Shown: positions 23,851 through 35,818 of the stretch, one piece after another
Layout of the letters: each line of letters opens with the position of its first letter
Position numbering within the stretch: the first letter of the stretch is position 1
From: Taudactylus pleione
Taxonomy: Eukaryota; Chordata; Amphibia; Anura; Myobatrachidae
Assembly (NCBI GenBank): GCA_031769625.1
Contig: JAUIMM010000170.1
Location: forward strand, 1,796,001-1,860,000
Length of the DNA: 64,000 nucleotides
Reading direction: 5' to 3'
Notes under the pieces: generated by a model
What the model was told of the DNA's origin: nothing
Database searches by the model: none
The model's input: only the letters and a program-made list of their open reading frames with translations
Translations under genes and position numbers: made by a program

Positions 23851-24790
23851 AAGGTCTACAACCTATAAAGCAGCTGTTATAATACAAACAGCCAGTAGAT
23901 GGCGACATATAAATCCACATGGGCAGAATTTTCTAAACTTTATGGTATTTTCAGCTCATCCCACATATGGATGCAAAATACGAATATAAAAATCCATAGT
24001 GTAAAATGGCGATCTGCAGAGCTGCAGCATCGGAACTGGACAGTCTAAGTGGGAGGGACGGGGGGCATAACGCAACAATTTCCATCATTGTGGCAGGAGC
24101 AGGGGCATGATGATACTTCACAGGAGAATTGAGCAGCAGCACGTGGGACAGTTGCCCACTATAGGGGAGCCGGGAGAACTCTCCCTAAATTTGGGGAGTC
24201 TTTCAGATATTCTGGGAGAGTGGGTAACTGTGCTGTGCTTGTTCCCAATTATAAAGGCGTATGGAATATGCTGGGCTTACATAAATATACGTTATTAATA
24301 ATAATAAAAATAATAATAATAATTATAATAATAAAATAAATAATAATAATAATAAATAATAATAAAAATAATAATAACAGCCAAAGAAATAAATCTAGCT
24401 TTCGTGCAACCTTTGGTTATGAACTATGGGCCTGATTCAGATTTGGGAATAGAGTAAAGCTGGGTACAGCATCGACCCGGGTTACGCGTTCACACTGCAT
24501 CACGAGCCCTTCTGGTGACCAGGGTTGAAATGCTGGGTCGCTCGACCTGGCCCTTTCACACTATACAGTAACCCGGGTTATTGCTGCTAGTGTAAAAGGG
24601 GTATTAGATTTGGGAGGGGTATGTCCAAACTGACATGTAAATTGTAGTGTAATAAAAGAACTGTCCAGCATGTGTGGGCTACATGCAACTGCAGCCGGTA
24701 TTTACCCTGCATGCAAAAAAAATGAATGTATTTGCACCCCTTACATTGCAACATGGTTTGTCCAGGTGCACAGTTTCTTGCTATAACTTA
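23851..24790. other. Intergenic with (AAT)n at 24297-24380
   Basis: The AAT trinucleotide run is clear. A palindromic fragment around CGACCCGGGTTAC / GTAACCCGGGTTA (24475-24580) looks like a MITE remnant. No gene seen. Confidence 0.5.
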
Positions 24791-25124
24791 TGGTGCGTAC
24801 ACATGGGACAATCGTCAGCGATAACAATATCGCTGAACGATCTCCCTGCACCTTCCCGGTGTGCTGGATGATCGATATTGATCATCCAGCACACCACCAG
24901 CCCACCAACGACAATCGCGGGTCCCTATAGTAACCTGTTCGATGTCGACCAGGTTAGCCTGCCTGCTCGGCCGATGGACGATATCATCCATACGTGCCAG
25001 CACATCGCTGGTCGTTTGTGGGTTGGAAGGCACCAATAAATGCAAGATATGAATGATAACGATATGATCAATATCGTTATCGTTCATATCGTGCATTTTT
25101 ATCGCAGCGTATGTGTACGCACCA
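24791..25124. mobile_element. TIR MITE (TGGTGCGTACACAT ends) with TTA duplication
   Basis: Ends are TGGTGCGTACACAT and ATGTGTACGCACCA, with TTA directly outside both. Internally CAACGACAATC and ATAACGATATGATCAATATC form further palindromes. No coding capacity. Confidence 0.85.
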
Positions 25125-26613
25125 TTACTCTATTCCTAAATCTGAAACACGCCCTATGACACAATGCACTGAGAGTATCAATATCCTCAACCAGCCACAG
25201 CTGTACAGATTGCATTGTATGTGTTCAAACCGCATCCTGAGACTTGTGGTTCCACGGCAGCTGGAGATACCGCCAGCCTACTATAGTTTGTGTTTACTGA
25301 TGAGCTTGCAGATTAGGAGCTCTCATATACCCAGTGTAAGTCAATTACCTCTGTGAATGGGAACACTGATAAGAGGGGGAGAGAGATGAGTAATGTGCTG
25401 CCTGTTATCTCTCAGGGTAATGACACAATGGGTCCTGCAGCCTGAAGCCCCTCACCCTGCCCAGCAGGTATTATCCGGGACAAAAGCCTGACCCTCCCCC
25501 ATTACCTTCCTATTTAATACTACTAATGTATATTCACTGAATTAATTAAGGCACTTCCCAATTCATGTGCTAAGCAGGCAGGGTAATGGATTCTGCCAAT
25601 GGTGTCTTTCATTACCTTCTCATTTAAGTAACTGGCTCTGTGAAGGACATACAGGAGTCAGTGTAATGGGTAACCTTCTGTTGATTCTGCAGTGGGATAA
25701 AACAATAGGACCTGAATGCACTAATTACACGATACATGACTAGGAATTACAGTAACTGGGAGCTTTTGTTCTATCCCACAATGCTGGACGGCAGTTGGTG
25801 GCACAGATGATATTAACATCATTAACATTTATTTATATCTCTGTCTCTCTGTTATTGTCCAGTCTTGCTTTATTACTGGATAAATGTTAGATCTTTATTT
25901 TACCCATCCGCATGTTTCAGAAGAATTTTTTGACAGCAGCGCTTTCGATCGTTGAATCCATATTTACTGGTTAGAGGATTGACACCCCCTCGGACAGCAG
26001 CTTTATCACATGGTTGGCGTTTTATAAGCGTGCACAGAAGCTGGCACATGCGGTGCCACAACGAGAACCCCCCCTCTCTGCCAGTACATGGACTACCCCG
26101 TTCGCCCCCCCCCCCCTCTGGGACATAGACTACTAACCAGAGGGAGGACGAGGTAGTCCATGGCCCTGCGGAGGGGGAGGTTCCCCTACGGCACCACCTG
26201 TGCCGGTTTCTGCGCACGCCTATGGCTGCCTTTACTCATTTCGACCTCTTGTTTTAGTGCCGCTTGTTGTTCCCAATTGTTAAGCACAAAGGAATATGCT
26301 GGTGATCTATGAGAAAATATTAATATATAAGTAAATAAAAGTGAAGGTTGGAATTGCCTTGGTTGTCCGGAGGCATTGGGAGCGGACCCGACATGAAGGG
26401 GGAGGAGGGGGCTGTGACGTGATGGGAGTAATAATGTTGTGCCTGGGTATGGCCTGACCTCTAAGTCCGTCTGAGACTTCAATTCCGTGGCCACAGCTAC
26501 CCCCATCTAACCACCCACTGGAACATTCCCGATTGTCTAATATTAACTACACAGCAAACCCCGCGCCTCAAGCTCCAAATTCCATCTGATTTAAAGGACC
26601 GGACCGGTAAACG

Positions 26614-26614
<1 letters not shown>
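25125..26614. other. Intergenic, nothing recognised
   Basis: No convincing exon or repeat. Short frames here show no family resemblance. Confidence 0.4.
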
Positions 26615-26651
<37 letters not shown>

Positions 26652-26662
26652 TGTATATATTT
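26615..26662. repeat. (TA)n microsatellite
   Basis: Uninterrupted TA run followed by CTGTATATAT. Confidence 0.95.
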
Positions 26663-27732
26663 TCCCAACAAAGTTCTCACAGCATACCCACACTGCCCTC
26701 CCTTCTAGTGGGGTAAGTTTGTTACTCCATATGAAGAAGAAGCCCATCTTCATCTTCCGTTTTTATACCAGAGGGGAGGCAGTGGGGCAATTGCGGCTCT
26801 GCAGAGTATCTGCGCCCACACACAGAAGCTAAGGTGCGGCCGTCACGCGCTGCGAGTCTCCACCAAATAAGCCTCGTAGTGCAGCAGTGACACTCCCTGC
26901 CACCTCCGCGTTGGAAGACAAGGTGTGAGAGGGGCAGGCATTCCGAACATGTCACCCAAGTGTGACCAGCTGAGGACGGGCCTGTTGCTGCAGTGTTAGC
27001 CCAGCAGGCCTTCTCACTCTGTGCTACCGAGTACTGAGTAGGTCTCTCTAGAGTAGACCTTGCCCAGATTTCTTTTGTCCAACTGATAAGTCACACGTAC
27101 TCTCACATCCCCAGCCCCAATTATTAATAAATTATGGTATTTGGACAACAAGAAATACTCTGGTCAGAATGACTCATACTTGTCTAACTTTGGGGAGCCC
27201 CAGTGTCAAAAACAGAATTTTTAGGAGGAGGGGTTCCCAAATGCTTGATTTTAGAGTGAGTGTGGCCAGTCTGTGAAGACGGCATCAATAGCACCAGCTT
27301 TAGTATGCATCATACAAAGTGTATTGTGTGTGGCATAAATAGGTTGGGTATGGGATGCAGGTGTCATGCTTGATACTGGAGTATTGGAAGCAGAGGTCCG
27401 AGGTTGTGGAAGGAATCGAAGGCGAGGAGTCTGAATATATGATCACCTCATCCACAGAGATTGGATGTTGACGAGACCTGATCAAAGGTGCAGAGTCTAA
27501 CCTACTGGGAGGTGTTCACCAGTGACCCCACCAATCGGGATATTGAGTTTTACCTGCACCCAGCAAGCAGGTCGCAGTCCTTTGATCAGGTATCCAATAT
27601 CCGTGGGAATGGAGACTCACACAGACGGTGGCCCGAGGAATGTGTCTCTAAAGAGACACTACTGCGTCAGGAGATGGTACTTGAGGTACCCACAAGTTGA
27701 GATGGTAAACACACTGTTGCACTAGGAGATGG
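26663..27732. other. Intergenic, nothing recognised
   Basis: No supported feature. GATCAAAGGTGCAGAGTC-like and TGGTACTTGAGGTACC-like strings near its right end grade into the following tandem array. Confidence 0.4.
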
Positions 27733-28350
27733 TATGAGATCCACTGGCAGGGGTGTTCAGACGCACTGTTGCGCTGAGAGACAGCAATTGGGGTTGTCCA
27801 CAGGCAGAGGTGATATGACGCACTGTTGTAGAGGTGGTATGATGCACTGTTGCACTGAGAAGTGGCACGGAGTGCACACAGGCAGAGGTGGTATGACGCA
27901 CTGTTGCACTGAGAAGTGGCACGGAGTTGCACACAGGCAGAGATCGTATGACGCACTGTTGCACTGAGAAGTGGCATGGAGTGCACACAGGCAGAGGTGG
28001 TATGACGCACTGTTGCACTGAGAAGTGGCATGGAGTGCACACAGGCAGAGGTGGTATGACGCACTGTTGCACTGAGAAGTGGCACGGAGTGCACACAGGC
28101 AGAGGTGGTATGAAGCACTGTTGCACTGAGAAGTGGCACGGAGTTGCACATGGGCAGAGATGGTATGATGTACTGTTGCACTGAGAAGTGGCATGGAGTT
28201 GCACATGGGCAGAGATGGTATGACGCACTGTTGCACTGAGAAGTGGCACGGAGTTGCACACAAGCAGAGATGGTATGACGCACTGTTGCACTGAGAAGTG
28301 GCACGGAGTTGCACACAGGCAGAGATGGTATGACGCACCGTTGCACTGAG
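27733..28350. repeat. 54/55-bp minisatellite, about 11 copies
   Basis: The unit contains GGCAGAGGTGGTATGACGCA then CTGTTGCACTGAGAAGTGGC and ACGGAGTGCACACA. The early units are irregular. Open frames on the minus strand (up to 255 codons, CHFSVQQCVIPSLP-like) come from a unit nearly divisible by three and have no independent support. Confidence 0.92.
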
Positions 28351-28649
28351 AAGTAGTACTTGCAAAGACTCGAGGGGAGCCACAAGGGAACCTGGAACGA
28401 GGACACGACTAGCATACACCAGAAATGACAAATGTTGTTCAGGCAACTTCCTGGAGTTCTGGGGCCAGATATTTACCCATAGGTAGCAGTTGATAGGAGG
28501 ACAGCGTTAGCTGACCAAGACCATGCTACCATTGGTGGAGATACTGTCACATGAGAAGGACTGTCATGGCGGTGCCCATGATGAAAACCACAATCTCCAA
28601 GACACAGGGCCGCCCATGGAAACCCTAGCACCTAAGGCAGAATCCTCAG

Positions 28650-29412
28650 TGCAACGTGACAAAAACTTCAACAAAAAGTGTGTAGTAAGAGTCTCTGTGG
28701 ACTATCTCCGTAGTCACAATAGGAGGGTTGCTTCGTTATGTTCAGGATGCTTTTTTCATGAAGGTCTCCTTAATCCCATGTCACTCACGTGCACATAAAA
28801 GAAAGGAAAAGAAAGGGACCTTCCTGGTGTATTACCATTTATTAAAGTAAGACATGTAAATACAAGACATATAAAATCCACCGTATTTTGATAAAAATCA
28901 AGGCGTACCGGAAAGTGGGGGTGTAGACAAAGTACACCAAAAGCGCTATAGGTAACCTCTATCAGGCAGGTGTTAGGATCTGTGTTTGTTGTGGACCCAG
29001 GGTGGTGACAGGAGCAGACACCGGAACAGATTTAAAGTGAAAAGTACATTGATTAATGTGGGTTGCAGATCGTTTTGGGACCCCCTGTTCCTGTTCCTCA
29101 GCAAGGACCCCTATAGCGCTTTTGGTGTACTTTGTCTACACCCCCACTTTCCGGTACGCCTTGATTTTTATCAAAATACGGTGGATTTTTTATGTCTTGT
29201 ATTTACATGTCTTACTTTAATAAATGGTAATACACCAGGAAGGTCCCTTTCTTTTCCTTTCTTTTATGTGCACGTGAGTGACATGGGATTAAGGAGACCT
29301 TCATGAAAAAAGCATCCTGAACATAACGAAGCAACCCTCCTATTGTGACTACGGAGATAGTCCACAGAGACTCTTACTACACACTTTTTGTTGAAGTTTT
29401 TGTCACGTTGTA
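28650..29412. mobile_element. Large foldback element, ~303-bp arms
   Basis: The left arm 28650-28952 and right arm 29110-29412 are near-perfect reverse complements. For example, GCAACGTGACAAAAACTTCA matches TGAAGTTTTTGTCACGTTG, and AAAGCGCTATAGG matches CCTATAGCGCTTTT. The spacer is about 157 bp. No transposase frame. Confidence 0.9.
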
Positions 29413-29689
29413 TATGAGTATATAGTGGCAGCATTTATCATTCTAACTCTATGTCCTTGTTCTTTGTGCGCTCTGGTGACTACATTGTGTTTTATATATC
29501 TCTTTTGGGGTAATTTTAGGGATTACCTTTTGCCATCAGCAGCTGCCTACTGTGAAGCGCAGATCCATATATTTTTATTGTTTAGAATCCTCATTGCGTT
29601 ATCCGCCGCACCCGACATCTAAACGCACGAGCAGTCAGGGGAAGGCGGTGCAGTGGTGAGTAAAGACCGATCCTAGGCTGAACCCTGAT
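29413..29689. other. Intergenic, nothing recognised
   Basis: No supported feature. Confidence 0.4.
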
Positions 29690-29935
29690 CCTAGGCTGAA
29701 TCCTGGTGGTCAGAATCCCGACGCCGGCATCCTGACAGGGTTAGGGTACCGACACCTGTTGGTCGGTATCCTAACCCTCCCTTCCTGGGGCCTAAACCTA
29801 ACCTCCCCTAGTGCCAAAACCTAACCATCCCCCCTAGTGGCTATCCCTAACTCTAGTGCCTAACCCTTAACCCTCTACCTAACCGCGCTACTTACCTCCA
29901 TCCCTGCGGTCGGCATCATGACTGCATCCCTTTAC
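29690..29935 (+). mobile_element. CCCTAA-core element family, short copy
   Basis: Has ATCCCGACGCCGGCATCCTG and GGTACCGACACCTGTTGGTC flanks, then a CCTAACC-rich core at 29767-29890 and GCGGTCGGCATCATGAC. It is probably a truncated member of the family at 5990. Confidence 0.55.
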
Positions 29936-30174
29936 AATTCCAGCATATACAGGACCAGCGATCACAGTAAGCCATTAGATGCGGCAGTAGGTCCATCCTG
30001 CCTGAGCTGAATGTTTTTATTTCAGATGTGGGCAACATTCCAGAGCATTGGAGCAAGTCCTGGAGTCTGGGGGAGCAGCAGAAGAACCCAGCACTGCCCT
30101 GGACATATATGTACATATTAGTATCCTTATGCACTGGATAGTGTATTATTAAACAGTATTAATAATGAATTCTA

Positions 30175-30650
30175 TTGATGGTCGGGAAGCCGATGGACGG
30201 AATCTCGACCGTCGGCTTCCCGATTGTATAATCCCGGCAAGGGTTAAATGACAGGCGTCGAAATCCCGACACCTGTCATTTTCCCTACGCCGGGAGCTCG
30301 ACACTGATCGAAGGTAAGCCGGACGCCGGGCGCGGACAGCCTCTGGGGGGGGAGGGTTAGGTTTAGGGTTCGGCCCCCACCCCGGAGGTTAGGTTTAGGC
30401 TAGGGGAAGGGAGGGTTAGGCACCCCCGGGGGGAGGTTAGGGTTAGGCTCCCTCCCTAGGGACTTAGGTTTAGGCGGCGGGGAAGGGGGGGCTAGGTTTA
30501 GGCACTTAGAGGGGGAATTAGGGTTAGGCATTTGGGGGGGAGGTTAGGGTTAGGCACCCCTAAGTGAGGGTTAGGGGGTAGAATAGGTTAGTCAATACTT
30601 ACCTTTCGACCATGCGACCGGCGGTAAGTCATACTGAATCCCCCTAACAG
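30175..30650 (-). mobile_element. CCCTAA-core element family, copy in reverse orientation
   Basis: GTCGGGAAGCCGATGGACGG pairs with GTCGGCTTCCCGATTG at one end. Next come CGGCAAGGGTTAAATGACAG and a GGTTAGGGTTAGG/GGGGGG core at 30340-30590, then CTTACCTTTCGACC...CCGGCGGTAAGTCAT. This mirrors 6001-6500 in order and sequence. Confidence 0.65.
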
Positions 30651-31259
30651 TGCATGTTTTCCAGATCTCCTAGTTGGTGCACATGTGTATTTATTACTGA
30701 CTGACACGTGTTAAAAGATCCACAGGTGGTGCTAATTATTTTATCTGGGATACTAAGAAGAACAGGCAACAATAGTAACATTCTATAACATTACTACTAC
30801 TATTGTGGTCATGTTGTGGGCTGGGGAGGGGGGTTTCCAGGCAACCAGAACCCCCCCTTGCGTTTGCCTATGAGTTCTCCCAGAATTCTAGGAGAGCAAA
30901 CATTCCACACGAAACCCCCTCCCCACCCCCCCCCATTGCCCCACACAATTCCCCGTACAGGATATCGGCAACTAGGAAATTATTGATGTTCTATTACACA
31001 GAATTTTTTACATCGCTCTTCCTTGTCCAGGATCTCCTATGGTGGGGGGGTCCCATAAAGTTGGCGATTTTTAAATGGTTAATGTTTCATCACGCGGATT
31101 TCATATACGTCAGCTCTGACTCTGCAGGTCACAAGCAAACGGCATGGGAACAACTGCAATATATTTAGATTTTTCTAGAACAAATAAATAGTCAAGAATA
31201 AAAGTAAATGAACTGCGCTAGATATGTCTATATAGCTGCTCAGTTAAAAAACATCAACT
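30651..31259. other. Intergenic, nothing recognised
   Basis: Poly-C runs near 30850 and 30925. No gene or clear repeat. Confidence 0.4.
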
Positions 31260-32372
31260 ATGGAAAGGGAAAACGAGCGCTTGTGAATACTATATCGGGG
31301 AAAACAAAAAAGTTATCGGACAAACAAACAAACAAACAACTATAATACACTGAAACCATATGTTTAAGCTCTTTTAGGAGAAAATTGATGGCAGGTCCAA
31401 GCAAGCGTGCAGTGGTATATTAGTACCTAGGCAGGTACGAAACGCATTGGACCCCAGGGTTAGCGTGGAGGAAGAACAGTGAAGCATTACTGGACTACAA
31501 CTTGACGATCTCCACGATCCGCTGACGTCATCCTGTGCCGCTGCTCACGACCACCGCTACCCCACTTATACCTTGTGCAGCTTCCCGTGTAGTGCAGACA
31601 ACACAACACACTGCCAGCACTAGAAGCTACAGACAAAGGGCCTGATTCAGACCCACTCGCGAGCGGCTGTCCGCTCGCAAGTGGGTCGATGTTATGCACT
31701 GAGCATGCGCACGACGGAGGGAGCTCCGTCGTGCGCATGCGCCAGACGCGACGAGCGAAGGAAAGTCCTTCGCTCGTTGTGTCCGATCAAAGGGGGCGTG
31801 CTGTCAATGTTGATTGACAGCACGCCCCCTTTGGTGGGCGTGCCTCCCTGACGGGGGCGTTCCCACGGGAACGCCTCCCGCCAGAAGCCGGCCCACTGAC
31901 ATCACTAGTGATGTCAGTGGGAGTGATTTTGGCTCTGATAGAGCCAAAATCACTCCGGAGCTTGCGGTTGAAAACCTCAACCGCAGGCTCCGGCTCGCAA
32001 TTTCGATGGTCGCGATGGTCTCGACCATCGCGGCCATCACAAAGCACGCTCGTATAGCCTGTGGGTGGTGACCCACAGCTATACGAGCGTCCAGGAGGAC
32101 GCTCCATGAAAATGGAGCCCGGCCCTCATTCAGAGCGTGCGCTCTGCTCAGAGCGTACGGCTCTGAATGAGGGCCAAAGGTAGGGACAGCTAGGTCGCAT
32201 TGGATCTAATATACCACTGCACGCTTGCTTGGACCTGCCATCAATTTTCTCCTAAAAGAGAGTAAACATATGGTTTCAGTGTTTTATGGTTGTTCGTTTG
32301 TTTGTTTGTTTGTCCAATAACTTTTTTGTTTTCCCCGATATAGTATTCACAAGCGCTCGTTTTCCCTTTCCA
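31260..32372. mobile_element. Foldback element with ~167-bp arms, host of a nested insertion
   Basis: The left arm 31260-31425 and right arm 32206-32372 are inverted. GGAAAGGGAAAACGAGCGCT matches AGCGCTCGTTTTCCCTTTCC, and GGCAGGTCCAAGCAAGCGTG matches CACGCTTGCTTGGACCTGCC. The (ACAA)n/(TTGT)n runs also pair. The multi-hairpin element sits at 31638-32175 between the arms. Confidence 0.85.
31638..32175 (+). mobile_element. Multi-hairpin foldback element, copy 4
   Basis: 538 bp with AAA on both sides. Nearly identical to copy 2 (15578-16126) along its length, so both were probably mobile recently. It has the same string of hairpins, starting GGGCCTGATTCAGACCCACT and ending TCTGAATGAGGGCC. Confidence 0.88.
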
Positions 32373-32870
32373 GATTAAATAAAGTTAACATCAATAAATT
32401 TTAAATCATCTTACATGAATTTATACATTCTGCTCTGTTGCATAAATTAGGTATATTTTTAATTGAAATAGAATATATATATTTTTTTATTTCCTGTGCC
32501 TTGATATTTTCTTGTTCCTTTCACTATTTGTATTAATAACAATTCCCATACACTAGAGCAGTACTGTCTGTCTGGGAGGTAATGCTGAAATAAAATAGTT
32601 TAAGTAACGAACAGCAAGTACAGTCCCACCAACAACACAGCGACTGCCCACTGGAACGTTGGCTCTCCCAGGTTTACCTTGGCGACAGTCATTCCGCAGA
32701 AGTGCTGTCCTGGAACCGTTAAAAATGCTTCCTGCGCCAACGTGGAAGGTTTTGAAAAAACAAAGAGGCACTTGGATGTTTGTCTGCAGAGAGAACAGCC
32801 AATGCATTGCTTATATAAAGAAAATGAATGGTAATGAAAAGTAATCCCCACAATATAGTTTACATACAAA
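32373..32870. other. Intergenic, nothing recognised
   Basis: AT-rich. No supported feature. Confidence 0.4.
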
Positions 32871-33387
32871 GGGCCTGATTCAGCAAGTATCGCAGTTGCT
32901 AATACACACGCAATAGTCTGATTATTGCATTCTGCGCATGCATATGCAAACCAGCCACTGTGATTGGTAGTGCGATCGCAGAGGCTACGCAGACCCATCG
33001 CAGAGTGATTGACAGGAAGTGCCGTTTGTGGGTGGTGACAGGAGGGTGATCGGATGAACGCAGGCGTGCCAGTGTGTTTCAACGCTGTTGCAGGGGCGTG
33101 CATAAGTTATCCACTGCAAAGCCATACGCAGCCTGAGGAATCATAGCGTGCGCGGCTGTTAGCAATTTCTGAGTAAGATCCGGGCTTGTGTAAGTGTACG
33201 TATGGGTCCGATGGTACTCGATTGTACCGATGGTTTCTCTATTCTGCTAAGTATTACGGTTGTGCGTTTGGTAAAGTGGGCGTCCTTATGTAGTGCTGAG
33301 CTTGTATTGTGATTGCAGTGGTTTGGCTTTCTATCGCAGTTGAACAGCGTGCGTGCGCAGTATTGCGATCCGTAGTGAATCAGACCC
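32871..33387 (-). mobile_element. Harbinger-like non-autonomous element, copy 5
   Basis: Ends are GGGCCTGATTCAG and TGAATCAGACCC with AAA on both sides. The interior in reverse orientation shares GACAGGAAGTGCCGTTTGTG, GGTGGTGACAGG and AGTGCGATCGCAG with the other copies. Confidence 0.75.
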
Positions 33388-35344
33388 AAAGACATGGGAT
33401 ATGTTACCAGATATCAGCATTGTGGCCGGAAGTGATATTTTCTAATCATTGAACAAACACTGACTTTGTCAAACACACAAATTATATTTTGGCATCCCTG
33501 ACCCTAACTACATCACGTCTCGCTCATTATTATGTAAGAAGGTAAATGCTGCGTGACACGTGATTTACACGTACGGCTGGGGAATAACGGACCTGTGCGC
33601 TGGGTGCCAGCTATTGCAACGATAAAAAGACTGCAAAATATTTTATTATTTCATATATCAATTTTCTTTTCTCAGCGCTGCATAAACTACAAAAGAATAA
33701 ACACAAATTCATTTAGCACAATTTTATTTAAACCTGTTTCTTTTGATAAAAAGATAATATATTATACATAGATTATACAGATTATACATATAACAGCCCC
33801 TCCCAGCAGGGCTCGGTGTAATGTGCATGCGTGACGGTCCGTCTGCACACGTGTATGACACGGGATCCCACAGTGCCTGGAAGGCTTTGCTGAAGCCGGG
33901 AGGGCACCGCCATCAATGGGTACAGCATCTAAAGATGGCGAGAACGATGCTGTGCCAAACAGCGGTAATCCGCTGTTTTTCTTGAATACAGAAAGGATGA
34001 CATGACCCCTTTAGCGAACGCTAAAGTGGTTGTGCATCGTTAATCTATAGGACCCCTAGACTGTAATCTCCAGTGGGGCAGGGGCTGATGTGAAGAGCAA
34101 ATTATCTCTTTACAGTACTGCATAAAATGTGTTATTTAATAGCATGGAGTTGTGTGCATCAATATGGTGGTACCCATTGTAACCGATCGGATGTTATCTT
34201 ACATTTAAAAATCTACTAGAGAAAAGAAAGCTGCAATCTGATTGGTTGTCATGGGTTACAAAAAGTGTGCATTGAAAATGTTTCTGTAAGAGGTATTAAG
34301 TATGTAGATTTGGACATAATAATAATAATGATGATGATGATATATATGTCGCAACGTGCTCTCGGCTGTAGGGCATGATTAAGTCAGATTAATAGATGTA
34401 CATGCAAGCGCTTGAAAATTTTAGCCTCTGGCCAGTAATTAAATGAGATTAAAGAATTAAACGATAACCTCCCAAACTAGCAATGATTAATAGTGTAACC
34501 ACATCCTTTCCAACTGTTCCTACTAATCCTCTTACATTATGTCCCAATGTCCTGCCATCCATCCTCTCTACCCACCTGTGTACTCTGGGCGTTTTATTCT
34601 GACGTGTATTGAATAGGAGACCAGTAAAGGTCCTATAATGGGGATTGTCATCATGAAATGTCTACTCAGACCGTATCCCACCTGACACACGAAGATGTCT
34701 CTCTCATTAACGAAAATTTAATTATTTTAAAATGTTGACACCTAGGTGACCGTGGGATATAATTCCGGGCTTTTCCTTCCTCCAAGTATGTAAGCCGCTG
34801 ATTCCACCCTATATATGTGAATAGGCCCCTAATGTACTCGGGTTATGCCGCCTTATTTTAATCCTCTTTGTTTTGCGTCAGTCATGTTTGATAGCTGGAC
34901 CCCTATTTATGCCGTAAAACTATTTTGAATTCATGGATGTGAGAGGTTCCCAAATTCCATTCTAGGGTACATATAGTCACAAGGAGATACAGCTTGGCTG
35001 GTTCTATACATTCTGAGGCCCCAGAGCGATAGGGTGAGGTAATACTCATGTGACTGCACCGTCAGTTCTCTAGAAACTAGTCACCTCCGCTGTATGTACA
35101 ACCGGACGGAGCCACAAACCCCAAAAAAATTGCGTGAAGAATTTTACGGGGGCCGTTCTTAAATCCGGGGTGAAGGCGACCGAGCTGAGAACAAGCTCTT
35201 CATTATACACAAAGTGGATCTTTAAGTGCCTTATAGGCCGCTAAGACATGAGGTGGGCCCGGGTATTAAGGGACGGGGCTTCTGGAGAGGGCATGGCCAC
35301 TCCCTGTAGCGCTGTAAATTCCAATGGTTTGAGCAGCGTGAGGC
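33388..35344. other. Intergenic, possible repeat remnant at 33785-34055
   Basis: 33785-34055 shares the GTGCATGCGTGAC motif with 19170-19185 and has an AACAGCGGTAATCCGCTGTT hairpin at about 33959-33978. An (AAT/GATGAT) run is at 34318-34342. The rest shows nothing I recognise. Confidence 0.35.
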
Positions 35345-35818
35345 GTGGTCATAGTTATACCTCTCCTGTCCCTACAGAGGTCCACGTCCGGGTCATTTCT
35401 ACATGTGCTCCTGACTCTTGGGTGTGGTCATGGTTATACCTCTCCTGTCCCTACAGAGGTCCACGTCTGGGTCATTTCTACATGTGTTCCTGACTCTTGG
35501 GTGTGGTCATGGTTATACCTCTCCTGTCCCTACAGAGGTCCACGTCTGGGTCATTTCTACATGTGTTCCTGACTCTTGGGTGTGGTCTTGGTTATACCTC
35601 TCCTGTCCCTACAGAGGTCCACGTCTGGGTTATTTCTACATGTGTTCCTGACTCTTGGGTGTGGTCATGGTTATACCTCTCCTGTCCCTACAGAGGTCCA
35701 CGTCCGGGTTATTTCTACATGTGTTCCTGACTCTTGGGTGTGGTCATGGTTATACCTCTCCTGTCCCTACAGAGGTCCACGTCCGGGTCATTTCTACATG
35801 TGTTCCTGACTCTTGGGT
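35345..35818. repeat. 79-bp minisatellite, 6 copies
   Basis: Units start GTGGTCATGGTTATACCTCT at 35345, 35424, 35503, 35582, 35661 and 35740 (one has GTGGTCTTGG) and end with TTCCTGACTCTTGGGT. Since 79 is not divisible by three, every frame sees the same series of short open stretches; none is a gene. Each unit holds CTCTCCTGTCCCTACAG, a splice-acceptor-like string. Confidence 0.95.

Noticed and set aside
27648..28415. Open frames of 255 and 229 codons on the minus strand
   Set aside because: Products of the 54-bp minisatellite.
31415..31460. Second hammerhead-like site (GTACC...GGTACGAAACGCATTGG)
   Set aside because: It has GAAAC and a stem, but the CUGANGA half of the core is absent.
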